Below are positions 51,028 through 60,650 of a DNA stretch of 64,000 nt, one piece after another. Each line of letters opens with the position of its first letter. Position 1 is the first letter of the stretch. The notes under the pieces were generated by a model, which did no database searches, was not told the DNA's origin, and was given only the letters and a program-made list of their open reading frames with translations. The position numbers were made by a program, and so were the translations under genes. The stretch covers positions 145,017,463 to 145,081,462 of the forward strand of contig NC_044554.1 in assembly GCF_007565055.1 (NCBI RefSeq). The letters run 5' to 3'. The stretch comes from Rhinopithecus roxellana (lineage: Eukaryota; Chordata; Mammalia; Primates; Cercopithecidae).

Positions 51028-54000
51028 GTAGTATTTCATTAAAACCATATACTGGAACAAAGAGTTGTTCTTTCATGTTTCTTTGCTTTGTTATTACTCT
51101 GACAGGAGTTCTAAAAACAGGATTTTTCCCAATCAAAGGATCCCTGGAGTTATCTGCCCCCTCCTAGCCTCCTTTCCCTCCACCAAACTGCTCTTGGTAT
51201 CATTATCCCGGTATGGATTCTATCTCATACTCTTGATTTAGCCAGAGGACATTTAATAGCTGACTGGATTAAATATTGCAGACTCCAGCCTGAGCTATTT
51301 GAAAATCCGGGTCGTGGACTGTGCCTAACATCAGAGAAGGAAAACTGATCTATGAGATGTGTTTTAAGTTTCACGTAGTCCGGCGGGGAGAGAAGGAAGA
51401 GGAAAAAGGAGTCTCTAGGTTACAAAGTTAGAAGTTTTAAAAGGTGTGTGTTGATGAAGGGTAGGGAGAGAAGTCAGGGGTAAAATGAGGCAAAAGGCAA
51501 CCGTAGCAAGAAGCTAACAGAAATTCCCTCTATCATAATGTGCAAACGAGATTTATGAGAACATTTTTAAAAATACTGCTCTGGATGTCAGGATTCTTCC
51601 CCAGGAAAGGAGTGCTGACTCCATTAGTGCTGACTCTGTTAGGGGTGCATCCACAGACCTCTCTGAAGGACTTATTTGTCATGAAATTTGCAGTAGGAAG
51701 ATAGTTTCTGCTTCAAGTTTACTTTCAACAGCAGTAACAATTCTTTGATTGGTGTTAAGTTTCAGGAACAAAAGAAGAAGAGAAATGTGGACTGTATTTG
51801 TCCAGTACTATGTTTAGAAAATGGAGGCATAGCAGTCCCAAAGGAGAGCTGCACACAGCCAAATCTGGGTGTTGGGGTTTGACCCAATATTTCTACAAGC
51901 CAGGAAAACCTAGAGAGGCAGGATCTGATGCTCCTCAGTGACCAGGACGTCTGTGAGCCATAACCAAATAATATGATATGCACCCAAAGGTAACAATAAA
52001 TCAAGGCTAGGAATGGCTGGATGGGTATTGAGATTAAATGCTATAGAGAGAAAGAGCCTGCCTATCTGGTCTTGGGAATTTTAAAAATTGTCAACCCTTA
52101 AAGCTAATATGATCATCGACTATATTTCATTTCTGATTATGCCTGTAGGAAGCCCAAAAAGGAACAAGATAAACCCTGACAGTAAAATTGGATTTAATAT
52201 TGTGGAAGAAAATACCCTGACTTTTAAATTTTGTTTAAAGTAGAGAGCTATATGGGTGGCTATATAATAACATGAGCCAGATGTAATGTCAATTTAATAG
52301 ATTTAGGGATAGTATTGAATTTAAAAGAAGAGCCACAGCACAGTTCATTGAATATATCGTCTTAATATACGGGCAACAAATATTTAAAACCTTATTGTAC
52401 GCCAAGACCCTGGCCTGAGCTACATGTTAGCATTCACAGTAACCTCTATGAACATTCCTATTCAACATGGAGAAAGGAATTGGACTCTCTTCCACATCTG
52501 GCGAACTGCTAATTCGTTTTAATTTTGTTTACAAGCTGAGCTTTCTTTAAAAAAAAAAAAAAAAGCTTCCTCTGTTTACAAGTCATTTTTAAAAATCCTT
52601 TTCAATCAAACTGATCACGTATCTTGGTAAAAGCCCTTCCCCATGGGCTCAGGGATTTCAGAGTGCTGGGTCCTGGCCCCATGAGTAAGGGATCACCCGC
52701 TCATCTTTCAGCCCATCCAAGCATCTTGGAGGTTAGAATCTGTCAGGCCTGGCATTCCTTCGCTCTTCTTATCACTCTCTACCCCTTCAAAAAGGCAATT
52801 GATTAGTTTCAGCTTTTCCAAACCGAGATCCGATATGTTTTTCAGGATCAAAAGTCTTTGAGACGTCCAAAGAGCAATGTGGGAAATGGGTAATGTGAAG
52901 AAGGAAAACAGGAGGGGGGTGGTGAAATTCATCTCTCACCCTAACTCTCCAAAGGAACCTAGGGGATGGGCATCTGGGCAGGAGATGGAATTGCAACTTC
53001 TGGGAGATGTACTTAACAACTTAAGATGTGTCTTCCCTTCCTGAAAGCAAATGTTTAAAGAAGAAAAGAGATATCTAGAAAAGGAGGTTGATGATTTATG
53101 CCTGGATTTCTCTCCAAGCATTTGCCTTCCTTGTATTTACAGGCGTGTCCCCATTTGCAAGTTGTACATCTGTTCTATTCACGTGATGTTTCATAAAAGC
53201 CCTAACATCTGGGCAAGATAAACTTCCTTCAGGTACCTGCTTAACTTTTCACTTGTCACACTCGCATCACATCACCCCCCCGAGGCATCCCTTGCCCTAT
53301 CCGGCCTGCCTCAGTAGTGGCCTCTGTGGGGGTGGGCTGTGCTCCAGTCCGCCCACCTCCCACCCCCATGTCACTGGCCCCCAGTTCCAGCTTCCCACAA
53401 TATCACTCCCTCCCAGTGCCAACATTTGCCATGGCCAGGTTCTTTGAGAGACTCCTGATCCTTAGTCTCCCACTTCAGGCCTGACTGTGCAGGTAAATGA
53501 GGGTAGCATTTTGAACCCAAGAAAAAAAGTTGTATTTTGATTCTGTCTTCAGACCAAACCAAAAGGAAAACTGCTGAATACGCCATACAAATTCACATTT
53601 AGGTTCGAAAGTCCCTTATACATCTATATATTCCTCAATAAAGTGAAAGAAAAGAGCAGCTGATTTTGGTGGTAGTCATTTCGTGAGATTTCCCTCTCTG
53701 GTAAATATGCAAACTTCATGTTTTACAGAAACTTAATTTCACTTGCTGGAAATCTCCCCTCCCCCAAGAAGGCTGCCTTCTGGAATGAATGCTTTTAGAG
53801 TTGTTTTTTCTTTTCCTAATCTGGAATTTTGTTCCTCTGACTTCAGCCTAAATCGCACGAAGGAGGAGGACACATCGACAAACTTGAGAGCGGGTGGGAG
53901 AAAAAAAAGAAAATAGAAGGGAAAGAAAATAGTCCACGTAAACAAGAAAGGAGGCTGTTGGAGGCTTTCACTGCAGCAAACCCCAAACCATCTCGTTGCA

Positions 54001-56381
54001 GGGTGCCCACAAAATCCCGGCTGTAATTGAGTGTTTTCTTTGAGGTTTTCTGACCATGTGCTTTTTACCATGGTTACTATGACTCTGACTCCAGAAGATG
54101 AATATTCATCATGATCCCATCCCAACCTTTCAGAAGGCTTATCTCGTTGGTCCTTACAAAGGAGGAGAATCTAAAGGGGGCACGTCCGTGCCAGTGATTT
54201 TAACCTGCTCCACCTTCCAGTGACCTGCCACATGCTCCTTCTTACTTTATAGACATCTGGGAATTCCATACATGCCTTAAACTCCAATTACACACCTTCT
54301 TCAAAGGACACGTGCTTTGATTTGCTAAGAACATTAAGTGGGCTCACGTCCTGAGGCCTTGGGACAAAAGCGAGGGGAAAATATATCCCATGTCGGTTTT
54401 CCTTTTTTTTTTTTTTTTTAATTTAAACTGGGTCCATCCTTTGCTATCCAGTAAATAAAGATAGTTAATAATCCTCCTATTTGCACATTCGTGGGCTCTC
54501 AAAGAGTTGGGAGGTTTCTGAGAAATAGTGGGATTGCCGGCTTTGAGAAAATAGGAAGAAACCGATTTCTCCTTCCACTTTGCCGGTGCACTTTCCTTCC
54601 ACTTTCACTAGTGCTGGGGGCGGCGCATTCTTTATGACATATAAGCGGAAAATTCTGCAAAAGTGGCCCCCGGGGATCCCCGCCCGACCCCTGTCTGTCC
54701 CCTAATGTGGGCCTGTCTCTGGAAATTCCAGGTTGGGCCTTTGCCTGAATCTGTTGCTATTGCTCCCCTTGCTACCGCAGACACTAGGCACTGCTGCCTC
54801 CTAGCAGCGGCCAGACGCGGGGCTGGGGGCCTTCCACGCAAACCGATGGAGGTAGGGACATCGTCATTCTCCCCACCGCGCGGGCCGGGCCCGCCACCCA
54901 CGCAGGCGGATACCATGCCCTTGCCCCTCTCCCATGCCCGCCGCAGGTGAGACCCTTGCTCCCCACGGAGTTCTGTTTGGGTTTCCGTGGCGTTTGTTCC
55001 CCGCAGGTTTGTTTGTTTTTCTTCAAATTACAGATGCAGGGAAAACCGCCTGACATCATGAGAGTGGGACAAACGCTCACTTTGAAGGATTCCTGGGCAG
55101 GACTTCAAGTGAAATCATATGCCTGAGAAGAACTTGATACTGGTCTAGAGAAAATAACCAGTTCTGACTTTGCCAAACCATGGAATGTGCAAAATGCTCT
55201 ACTTTTTCGCAAGAGGCCAAGTGTCCCTTAAAAAGCTCCATTATGAATATGAACCTTAAGATCGAAGGGTCAAGAAGCCTGTGCCGTTGTTGAGTATGGG
55301 AAAAAATTTACACACATAGTGCAAGTTTCTGCTTCTTAACATTATTTTATTAATAATATGTTCCACTTTGGCGAGGGTACCTGTAACTGTGCATGAATTA
55401 TCATTATCATCTGGACATGTGCTTGGCATGTATGTGCACAAAAGGGGAAATGTGCATATGGGTAAAAAATTACTGCTTTCTTGTGACTAAAGGCTATCAA
55501 TCTGACCAACTAATAAACAAGATAAAAATAATCAATAGCACAGTAAAGAAAACATTCAATTGTCTATAGTTTAACCAAGACAATTTAATACAATACTTTC
55601 CCCTAGCAAATGCATTCTGGCTGAAGGAAAAAGATCCCGAGTGAACCAACACATTAATTGGAAAGCATTAGCTTCTTATTTCTGAAACAGAGGTAATTCA
55701 TTCTATGTGTTCTTTAAGAGTAGGTAGCAAAAATAAAATGAAATAAAATCAAAAGAAGATATAACGGTGGAGGGAAAGAAACAGGTGGCTTCATTTCTAT
55801 TCTAAAAAAGAATTTCGCGATTTATGTCTTGTGTATATGGGGGTAGGGATTAGAGTCTGCAAGCTGGAAATTGCATTATAGTACTTAATATTTTTCATTG
55901 TGCAGTTGCCTCATTCAAAATACAATTATTTACCACCTTTTTCATTCATTTATTTCTCTGAAAATCTGGGGGGAAACATTACCTTCAGTTTAGTATTTAA
56001 TATTACTATAAATATGGTATTTGCTTTTCTCTAAAGTGTTTCCTCTTATGAAAGAAGTAGAAAAAGCAAAACACATTAAAAAAAGAAAGAAAAGAAAGGC
56101 AAATGGAGAGCTACCTTTCTTTGACACAATTAGTTCTTATATCCAGAGTTAAGATAACAATTACCTTCTCAGCAGTGATGACCAGCTCCATCCTGGTGTA
56201 CCTCAAGAAATCTGAAATATCAAATAGTCAGACCAAGCTAGTGAACAAGGAGACTCCTCATGAATAATTCAGAAAATGGAAGTGGTTGGACGATACATAC
56301 AGAAGAGAATTACCAACCTAATGCTTTCCCTCATCCTTCTAGGGCACCCTCCTTACAATTCTAAACCTACCTTACACACCA

Positions 56382-56407
56382 CTCACACACACACACACAC
56401 ACACACC
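56382..56407. repeat. (CA)n microsatellite
   Basis: About 12 CA dinucleotides in AT-rich, otherwise unique DNA 1.3 kb beyond the TWIST1 polyadenylation signals. Confidence 0.93.
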
Positions 56408-57734
56408 CCACAAATACGCCAACACATAATCACCTTCCCTTTCTGTTATTTGCTAAAGGACTATCAAAATCCAAAAATAATACTTCTCCAAGCTTTCAGT
56501 AATGTTTTAATACAAGTAAATGCTGCAGACTCCTTATTGTAAAATACTGTCTGAAATATTAACAATAAATTCATCATATTCTTATGTCAGCATTCTATGG
56601 TGCTGTGTGAAGAAGAAAACAAAAACCTTCAGGCAATAAAATAACCTCGACCTAAGCTAAGCAACAATGATCTGTTTGGATACATACACTTGTTAGTCAC
56701 TGTTTGAATTAGGCACCAAAATAATTTTCCAGTTTGAAAGCTTCCCCAGTTACACTTGAATGCAGTAAATTGGATGTAAAAGTTAAGAACTGATACAAAA
56801 TCACTATTTCTAATAATGTTAAAAGCCAGTATGTTCCTGGCCCAGAAATAATCAGAATGAAGTAAAATATCAAACACCCCCATTTGCCCATTATTGTTTT
56901 ACTTAACTTCAGATTGTGTATGTGTGGGTATGTATGATCTCACCAGGGAAAAATTCTGTGTAATTTTGGATAAAATATATTTGCTAATGAATTGACTAGA
57001 AACTGCATAGCTGTAGTATTTAAAACTGTGATTGTTCCAACAGTTACCAAGGATACTGTAAGTTCAGTCTTACATTCTTCACACATAAAAAAGAATGATG
57101 CTTCCCAAATAGCATCAATATAGGGATATATTAACTTTTCTTTTTAGCAAACAAGACACTAAATGTCATATTCATTCATGAGAGAAGAGTTAAGCAAATT
57201 ACAAATGGAATTTTCCCTTTTCTGCTGATTTACACTTTGTTTTCTATGCATTTCTGGTCATTTCTATGTATGTACAGAAAATTTTCATAACACTATGTAT
57301 CTTTTCACTGAAAACCTGTTATTTAGGAATCTTCACAAACAGTGCAGAACATGACAAAAAGTACATAATAAGAGAAGAGTGCAGGTTTCATACTCCTTAT
57401 TTGCATTTAACGGTTTTACAACTACCACCTCAAAATATAAGGGAGGTGAATAGCAAATTTGCTAGTTTTTGCTGTTTGAAGATGATATGAAGAAGAGATG
57501 CTACTAAGCCCACTGAATACCAAGATGGAATAATAATAAAGCTGTCTTTTTAAATAACATGCTTGTGCCTGTCAGTAGCTGCTTTATTTGAGTTTTTCAC
57601 TGTTTTGTTTATATTAGTGCCCCCTCCCTCCTGGGTGCCTCTAGAATTAAACAAGCAGGTATTTACCACCAACTTAATCTTTAGCTTTAAAAATATAGAC
57701 CAAACTCTAAGGTTCTTTAAATTTTTTTATCATA

Positions 57735-57744
57735 TTTATTTATT
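57735..57744 (-). terminator. TWIST1: Overlapping AATAAA polyadenylation signals of TWIST1
   Basis: On the minus strand the run AATAAATAAA gives two overlapping canonical hexamers (57,744-57,739 and 57,740-57,735). Cleavage is expected 10-30 nt further on, near 57,705-57,725. These are the last AATAAA hexamers before the transcript is expected to end. Confidence 0.85.
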
Positions 57745-57763
57745 GCAGAAAAATATACAAAGA

Positions 57764-57771
57764 TATTTACA
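57764..57771 (-). promoter_or_regulatory. Pumilio-binding motif UGUAAAUA in the TWIST1 3' UTR
   Basis: The plus strand reads TATTTACA, so the transcript has UGUAAAUA, an exact match to the PUF consensus UGUANAUA. It lies about 20 nt upstream of the first polyadenylation hexamer. Binding is inferred from sequence only. Confidence 0.5.
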
Positions 57772-58381
57772 AAACAATCATAAAAATATGAATGCATTTA
57801 GACACCGGATCTATTTGCATTTTTACCATGGGTCCTCAATAAATAAATAGAATGTTGTTTTTTGTATTTTAAGTTTTTTTTTCCCCCTCAGAGGAAGGAT
57901 GAAAAAAAGAATTAACTGACTATGGTTTTGCAGGCCAGTTTGATCCCAGTATTATTTCTAAAGGTGTTCTTATAGTTCCTCTGATAGTTACCATTTTAAA
58001 ATAGAGAAAGTCCGTAATGATGCCTTTCCTTTCAGTGGCTGATTGGCACGACCTCTTGAGAATGCATGCATGAAAAAAATGAAAATAAAAACATTCTTCG
58101 TCAAAAAAAAAAAAAAAAAAAACACACACACACAAACAACTGTTCAGACTTCTATCAGAATGCAGAGGTGTGAGGATGGTGCCGCTGCCCGTCTGGGAAT
58201 CACTGTCCACGGGCCTGTCTCGCTTTCTCTTTTAAAAGTGCGCCCCACGCCCTGTTTCTTTGAATTTGGATTTTGCTCTTCTAATTTCCAAGAAAATCTG
58301 TGGCATATATTTTTATTTTTAGTTATCCAGCTCCAGAGTCTCTAGACTGTCCATTTTCTCCTTCTCTGGAAACAATGACAT

Positions 58382-58915
58382 CTGCAAAAACCCAGAGGGG
58401 GGAGTCAGTTATTGTTTAGGTCTCTGTGGCTGTTTTCTAAGACTAGTGAGCACTGTTCTTATCACCACCACCGAGAAATTAAGCTGAACAACCTGGAAGG
58501 ATTTCAGCCCAAGGGCAAGAGGAAGTGGGTGGGTGGAAAGAAGGAGGAGGTGGAATTTGTTTTAAAACATATGTTTTAAGGAGAACAAAAATTGAAAGCT
58601 GAAAGAAAGGGTGGCGCTGGCAAAACGGTCCTTACCCGTGACCCCTGGGTGTCTGTCTCCCCTCCTGTCACGCACACTCACGCGCACACACACACCCCTC
58701 ACCAGGGCGCATCCCCCTGGAGACTGCTCTCCCTAATGGGGTCCGACCGGCCTACCCGGGACGCTGGGGACGCAAGGCAACGGTGCCAAGTGAGGTGGGA
58801 AGGCTGAGAAGAGAGTGGGAGAAGGGAGGAAATCGAGGTGGACTGGGAACCGCGGCCTGGCCGGCCAGTCGTCTGCCACCTGAGAGGCGAAGGGGTGCAG
58901 CGGCGCGGTCCTTAC
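58382..58915 (-). other. TWIST1: TWIST1 intron in the 3' UTR (534 bp)
   Basis: The intron starts GTAAGG at 58,915 and ends TTTTTGCAG at 58,382. It begins 43 nt past the stop codon. The human intron is about 536 bp (from memory). Because the donor lies less than 50 nt downstream of the stop, nonsense-mediated decay would not be expected. The intron contains a CA-rich stretch (about 58,672-58,696) and belongs partly to the gene's CpG island. Confidence 0.9.
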
Positions 58916-58957
58916 CTAGGTCTCTGGCCCTGCTGAGGGGGTGGGGGGCTCCGCCTG

Positions 58958-59563
58958 CTAGTGGGACGCGGACATGGACCAGGCCCCCTCCATCCTCCAG
59001 ACCGAGAAGGCGTAGCTGAGCCGCTCGTGAGCCACATAGCTGCAGCTTGCCATCTTGGAGTCCAGCTCGTCGCTCTGAAGGACCTGGTAGAGGAAGTCGA
59101 TGTACCTGGCCGCCAGCTTGAGGGTCTGAATCTTGCTCAGCTTGTCCGAGGGCAGCGTTGGGATGATCTTCCGCAGCGCGGCGAACGCCTCGTTCAGCGA
59201 CTGGGTGCGCTGGCGCTCCCGCACGTTGGCCATGACCCGCTGCGTCTGCAGCTCCTCGTACGACTGCGGGCTCCCGCCGCCGCTGCTGCTGCCGCCGCCG
59301 CCCGCGCTGCCGCCGCCGCCGCAGCCCGCAGACTTCTTGCCGCGTTTGCCCTGGGCTGGGCTGCCCGGCTCGTCGCTGCCTCCGACGCCCCCGCCCGCGG
59401 CTCCACCGGGCCCCGCGCCGCCGCCCGCGCTGCGCCGGCTGCTACGCCGCTTTCGTCCCCCGCGCTTGCCGCTCGGCGGCTGCTGCCGGTCTGGCTCTTC
59501 TTCGCTGTTGCTCAGGCTGTCGTCGGCCGGCGAGACTGGCGAGCTGGACACGTCCTGCATCAT
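58958..59563 (-). CDS. TWIST1: TWIST1, class II basic helix-loop-helix transcription factor
   Basis: The protein has 201 residues. It is a nuclear bHLH factor that dimerises with E-proteins or itself, binds E-boxes (CANNTG), and controls mesoderm, cranial neural crest, suture and limb development and epithelial-mesenchymal transition. Visible parts: an acidic N-terminus (SNSEEEPD, about 19-26), basic nuclear-localisation clusters RKRR (37-40) and KRGKK (73-77), a Gly/Ser tract (about 81-98), the basic region from about 108 (NVRERQRTQSLNEAF), helix-loop-helix to about 162 (loop PTLPSDKLS), and the C-terminal Twist box/WR domain (RLSYAFSVWRMEGA, 181-194). The start is the first of two adjacent ATGs (MMQD), with a purine at -3, and it is the first ATG in this frame downstream of the predicted TSS. 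The stop is TAG. The whole CDS lies in exon 1. From memory, human has 202 residues with a longer Gly tract and Gly where this protein has Ser63 (GVGGSDEP). No frameshift or lost key residue is seen. Confidence 0.98.
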   Translation of the reverse strand: MMQDVSSSPVSPADDSLSNSEEEPDRQQPPSGKRGGRKRRSSRRSAGGGAGPGGAAGGGVGGSDEPGSPAQGKRGKKSAGCGGGGSAGGGGSSSGGGSPQSYEELQTQRVMANVRERQRTQSLNEAFAALRKIIPTLPSDKLSKIQTLKLAARYIDFLYQVLQSDELDSKMASCSYVAHERLSYAFSVWRMEGAWSMSASH

Positions 59564-59922
59564 CTCTCGAGCGGCGACGCGTGGCCTCGCGGGTCCGGGG
59601 CAGAGGGGCAGCCCGGGGAAAAGGAGGAGAGCGGGGCGCCTCAGCCCGCCAGCTTCCCCAGCGCGCGGCGCCGGCCCGGGCGGTGCGGCCCGCGGAGGAG
59701 GGAACAGGAGGACGGACGGGAGGGACCTCCGCGGGGAGGGCGCGCGGGGGAGGCGGGGAGGGAGGCGGGAGGGGGAGGGGACGGTGTGGATGGCCCCGAG
59801 GTCCAAAAAGAAAGCGCCCAACGGCTGCACGCACACCCCGCCTGGCCTCCTGGAAACGGTGCCGGTGCTGCAGAGCCCGCGAGGTGTCTGGGAGTTGGGC
59901 GAGAGCTGCAGACTTGGAGACT

Positions 59923-59929
59923 CTTATAC
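59923..59929 (-). promoter_or_regulatory. TATA box of the TWIST1 core promoter
   Basis: The minus strand reads GGTATAAGAG, placing a TATA-like GTATAAG about 360 bp above the start codon. This predicts initiation near 59,895 and a 5' UTR close to the known TWIST1 length. A second TATA-like run (CTATAAAA) lies further up at about 60,002-60,010 and could drive an alternative start. Confidence 0.65.
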
Positions 59930-59965
59930 CTCCGTGCAGGCGGAAAGTTTGGGGGCAGCAGTGTC

Positions 59966-59996
59966 ATTGGCCTGACGTGGGGAGGAGGGACTTTTC
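59966..59996 (-). promoter_or_regulatory. Proximal promoter cluster: CCAAT box, HRE/CRE core, kappaB-like site
   Basis: A CCAAT box (plus ATTGG, 59,966-59,970) is followed by TGACGTGG, whose ACGTG (59,975-59,979) is a hypoxia-response core overlapping a CRE half site. GGGACTTTTC (59,987-59,996) is kappaB-like, one base from the classic GGGACTTTCC. With the predicted TSS these sit at roughly -75, -80 and -95. HIF-1 activation of TWIST1 through a proximal HRE and NF-kappaB control are established for human; conservation of position is inferred. Confidence 0.6.
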
Positions 59997-60650
59997 GAAG
60001 TTTTATAGGAAAGTTTCCGCTTTCCAGTCCCCCTCCCCCGTCCCACCTCCCTTTCTCGGGGTCTAACAATTCGTCCTCCCAGACCATTCAAAAACGACCT
60101 GGCCCGGTCGGCCGGCCCCTCCACCCGCCTCCTTGCCGTCCTCCCCCTTCCCTCCCCGTCGCCTTCCTCTGGCGGGCGCGGGGCGATTTCCTTACCCGCC
60201 GGAGCGTGAGGGCAGCGCCCCCGAACCCTAGCGCAGCCCAGGAAGCGGCCGGAGGAGACTGTCCTGGCCGCGGTGGTAGCCGCATCCGGAGTGGCTGTGA
60301 CAGCAGCAGTGGCAACAGCTTTCTACACAGTGGGTGATGTCTCATCTCGCCCAAGAGCCCTCTAGGTCCGTGGGGCCGATTTGGGATTGCTGGGGCTGGG
60401 GGTGGGGGTGGTGTGGGGTGGGGGGGCATGCGAAGAAAACTGTCAACCGCGGAGCCCACTCAATGGTCAGGTAGACGAACCCCTTGGAGTTCCAAGGGCC
60501 AAACCGCCGTGGCCCAGCCCCGAGGTCCTGGGCGTTTCTGAAGACGTGGCCGCGCGGCGGGGGCTGAGGATTTGCGTCCTGGCCTGCTCTCTCACCCTTC
60601 TGGGCCCTCCTTTCTCCTCTACAACGACCCAGTCTAACACTCCCCAACAT

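Larger units (their letters stand above)
50301..57714. other. Repeat-poor DNA between the orphan CpG island and TWIST1
   Basis: No Alu, L1 or LTR and no credible coding sequence. A moderately CpG-rich patch (about 54,600-54,960) follows a TATA-like 'catataagcgg' (54,639-54,649). A-runs and T-runs at 52,548-52,564 and 54,402-54,419 are simple sequence. Homeodomain-like motifs occur near 51,230-51,290. Confidence 0.5.
57715..58381 (-). other. TWIST1: TWIST1 exon 2, non-coding 3' UTR
   Basis: This roughly 667-nt untranslated exon opens with ATGTCATTGTTTCC on the minus strand, matching the known TWIST1 exon 2. It has a U-run followed by a GU repeat (plus-strand A-run and CA repeat, 58,101-58,132). 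Near the 3' end it has a perfect Pumilio motif UGUAAAUA (plus-strand 57,764-57,771) and a U-rich CPE-like UUUUUAU. Such elements are expected to control stability and translation; CPE-dependent control of TWIST1 has been reported. Confidence 0.85.
57715..59895 (-). other. TWIST1: TWIST1 transcription unit, two exons (ends approximate)
   Basis: Exon 1 runs from the predicted start near 59,895 to 58,916 and holds a roughly 330-nt 5' UTR, the whole CDS and 42 nt of 3' UTR. Exon 2 runs from 58,381 to about 57,715 and is entirely 3' UTR. The splice sites fit the consensus (CCTAG|GTAAGG donor; TTTTTGCAG|ATGTC acceptor). The two-exon layout with a non-coding second exon is the known vertebrate TWIST1 structure. 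The TSS is inferred from the TATA box and the 3' end from the polyadenylation signals; neither is directly observed. Confidence 0.85.
58640..60650. promoter_or_regulatory. CpG island over the TWIST1 promoter and coding exon
   Basis: Dense CpGs, GC-box-like runs and very high GC extend from the intron through exon 1 and the promoter. The stretch includes Gly/Ala/Pro-coding low-complexity DNA and (CCG)-like runs at about 59,270-59,450. Such an island is typical of Polycomb-regulated developmental genes. Boundaries were judged by eye. Long open frames on the opposite strand here are GC-rich shadows. Confidence 0.85.

Noticed and set aside
59133..59975. 280-codon plus-strand open frame across TWIST1
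   Set aside because: Another antisense shadow in the same GC-rich stretch, with no domain.
58961..60337. 458-codon plus-strand open frame across TWIST1
   Set aside because: It is antisense to the TWIST1 coding exon in a CpG island; GC-rich DNA lacks stops by chance and the product is low-complexity Ala/Arg/Gly.
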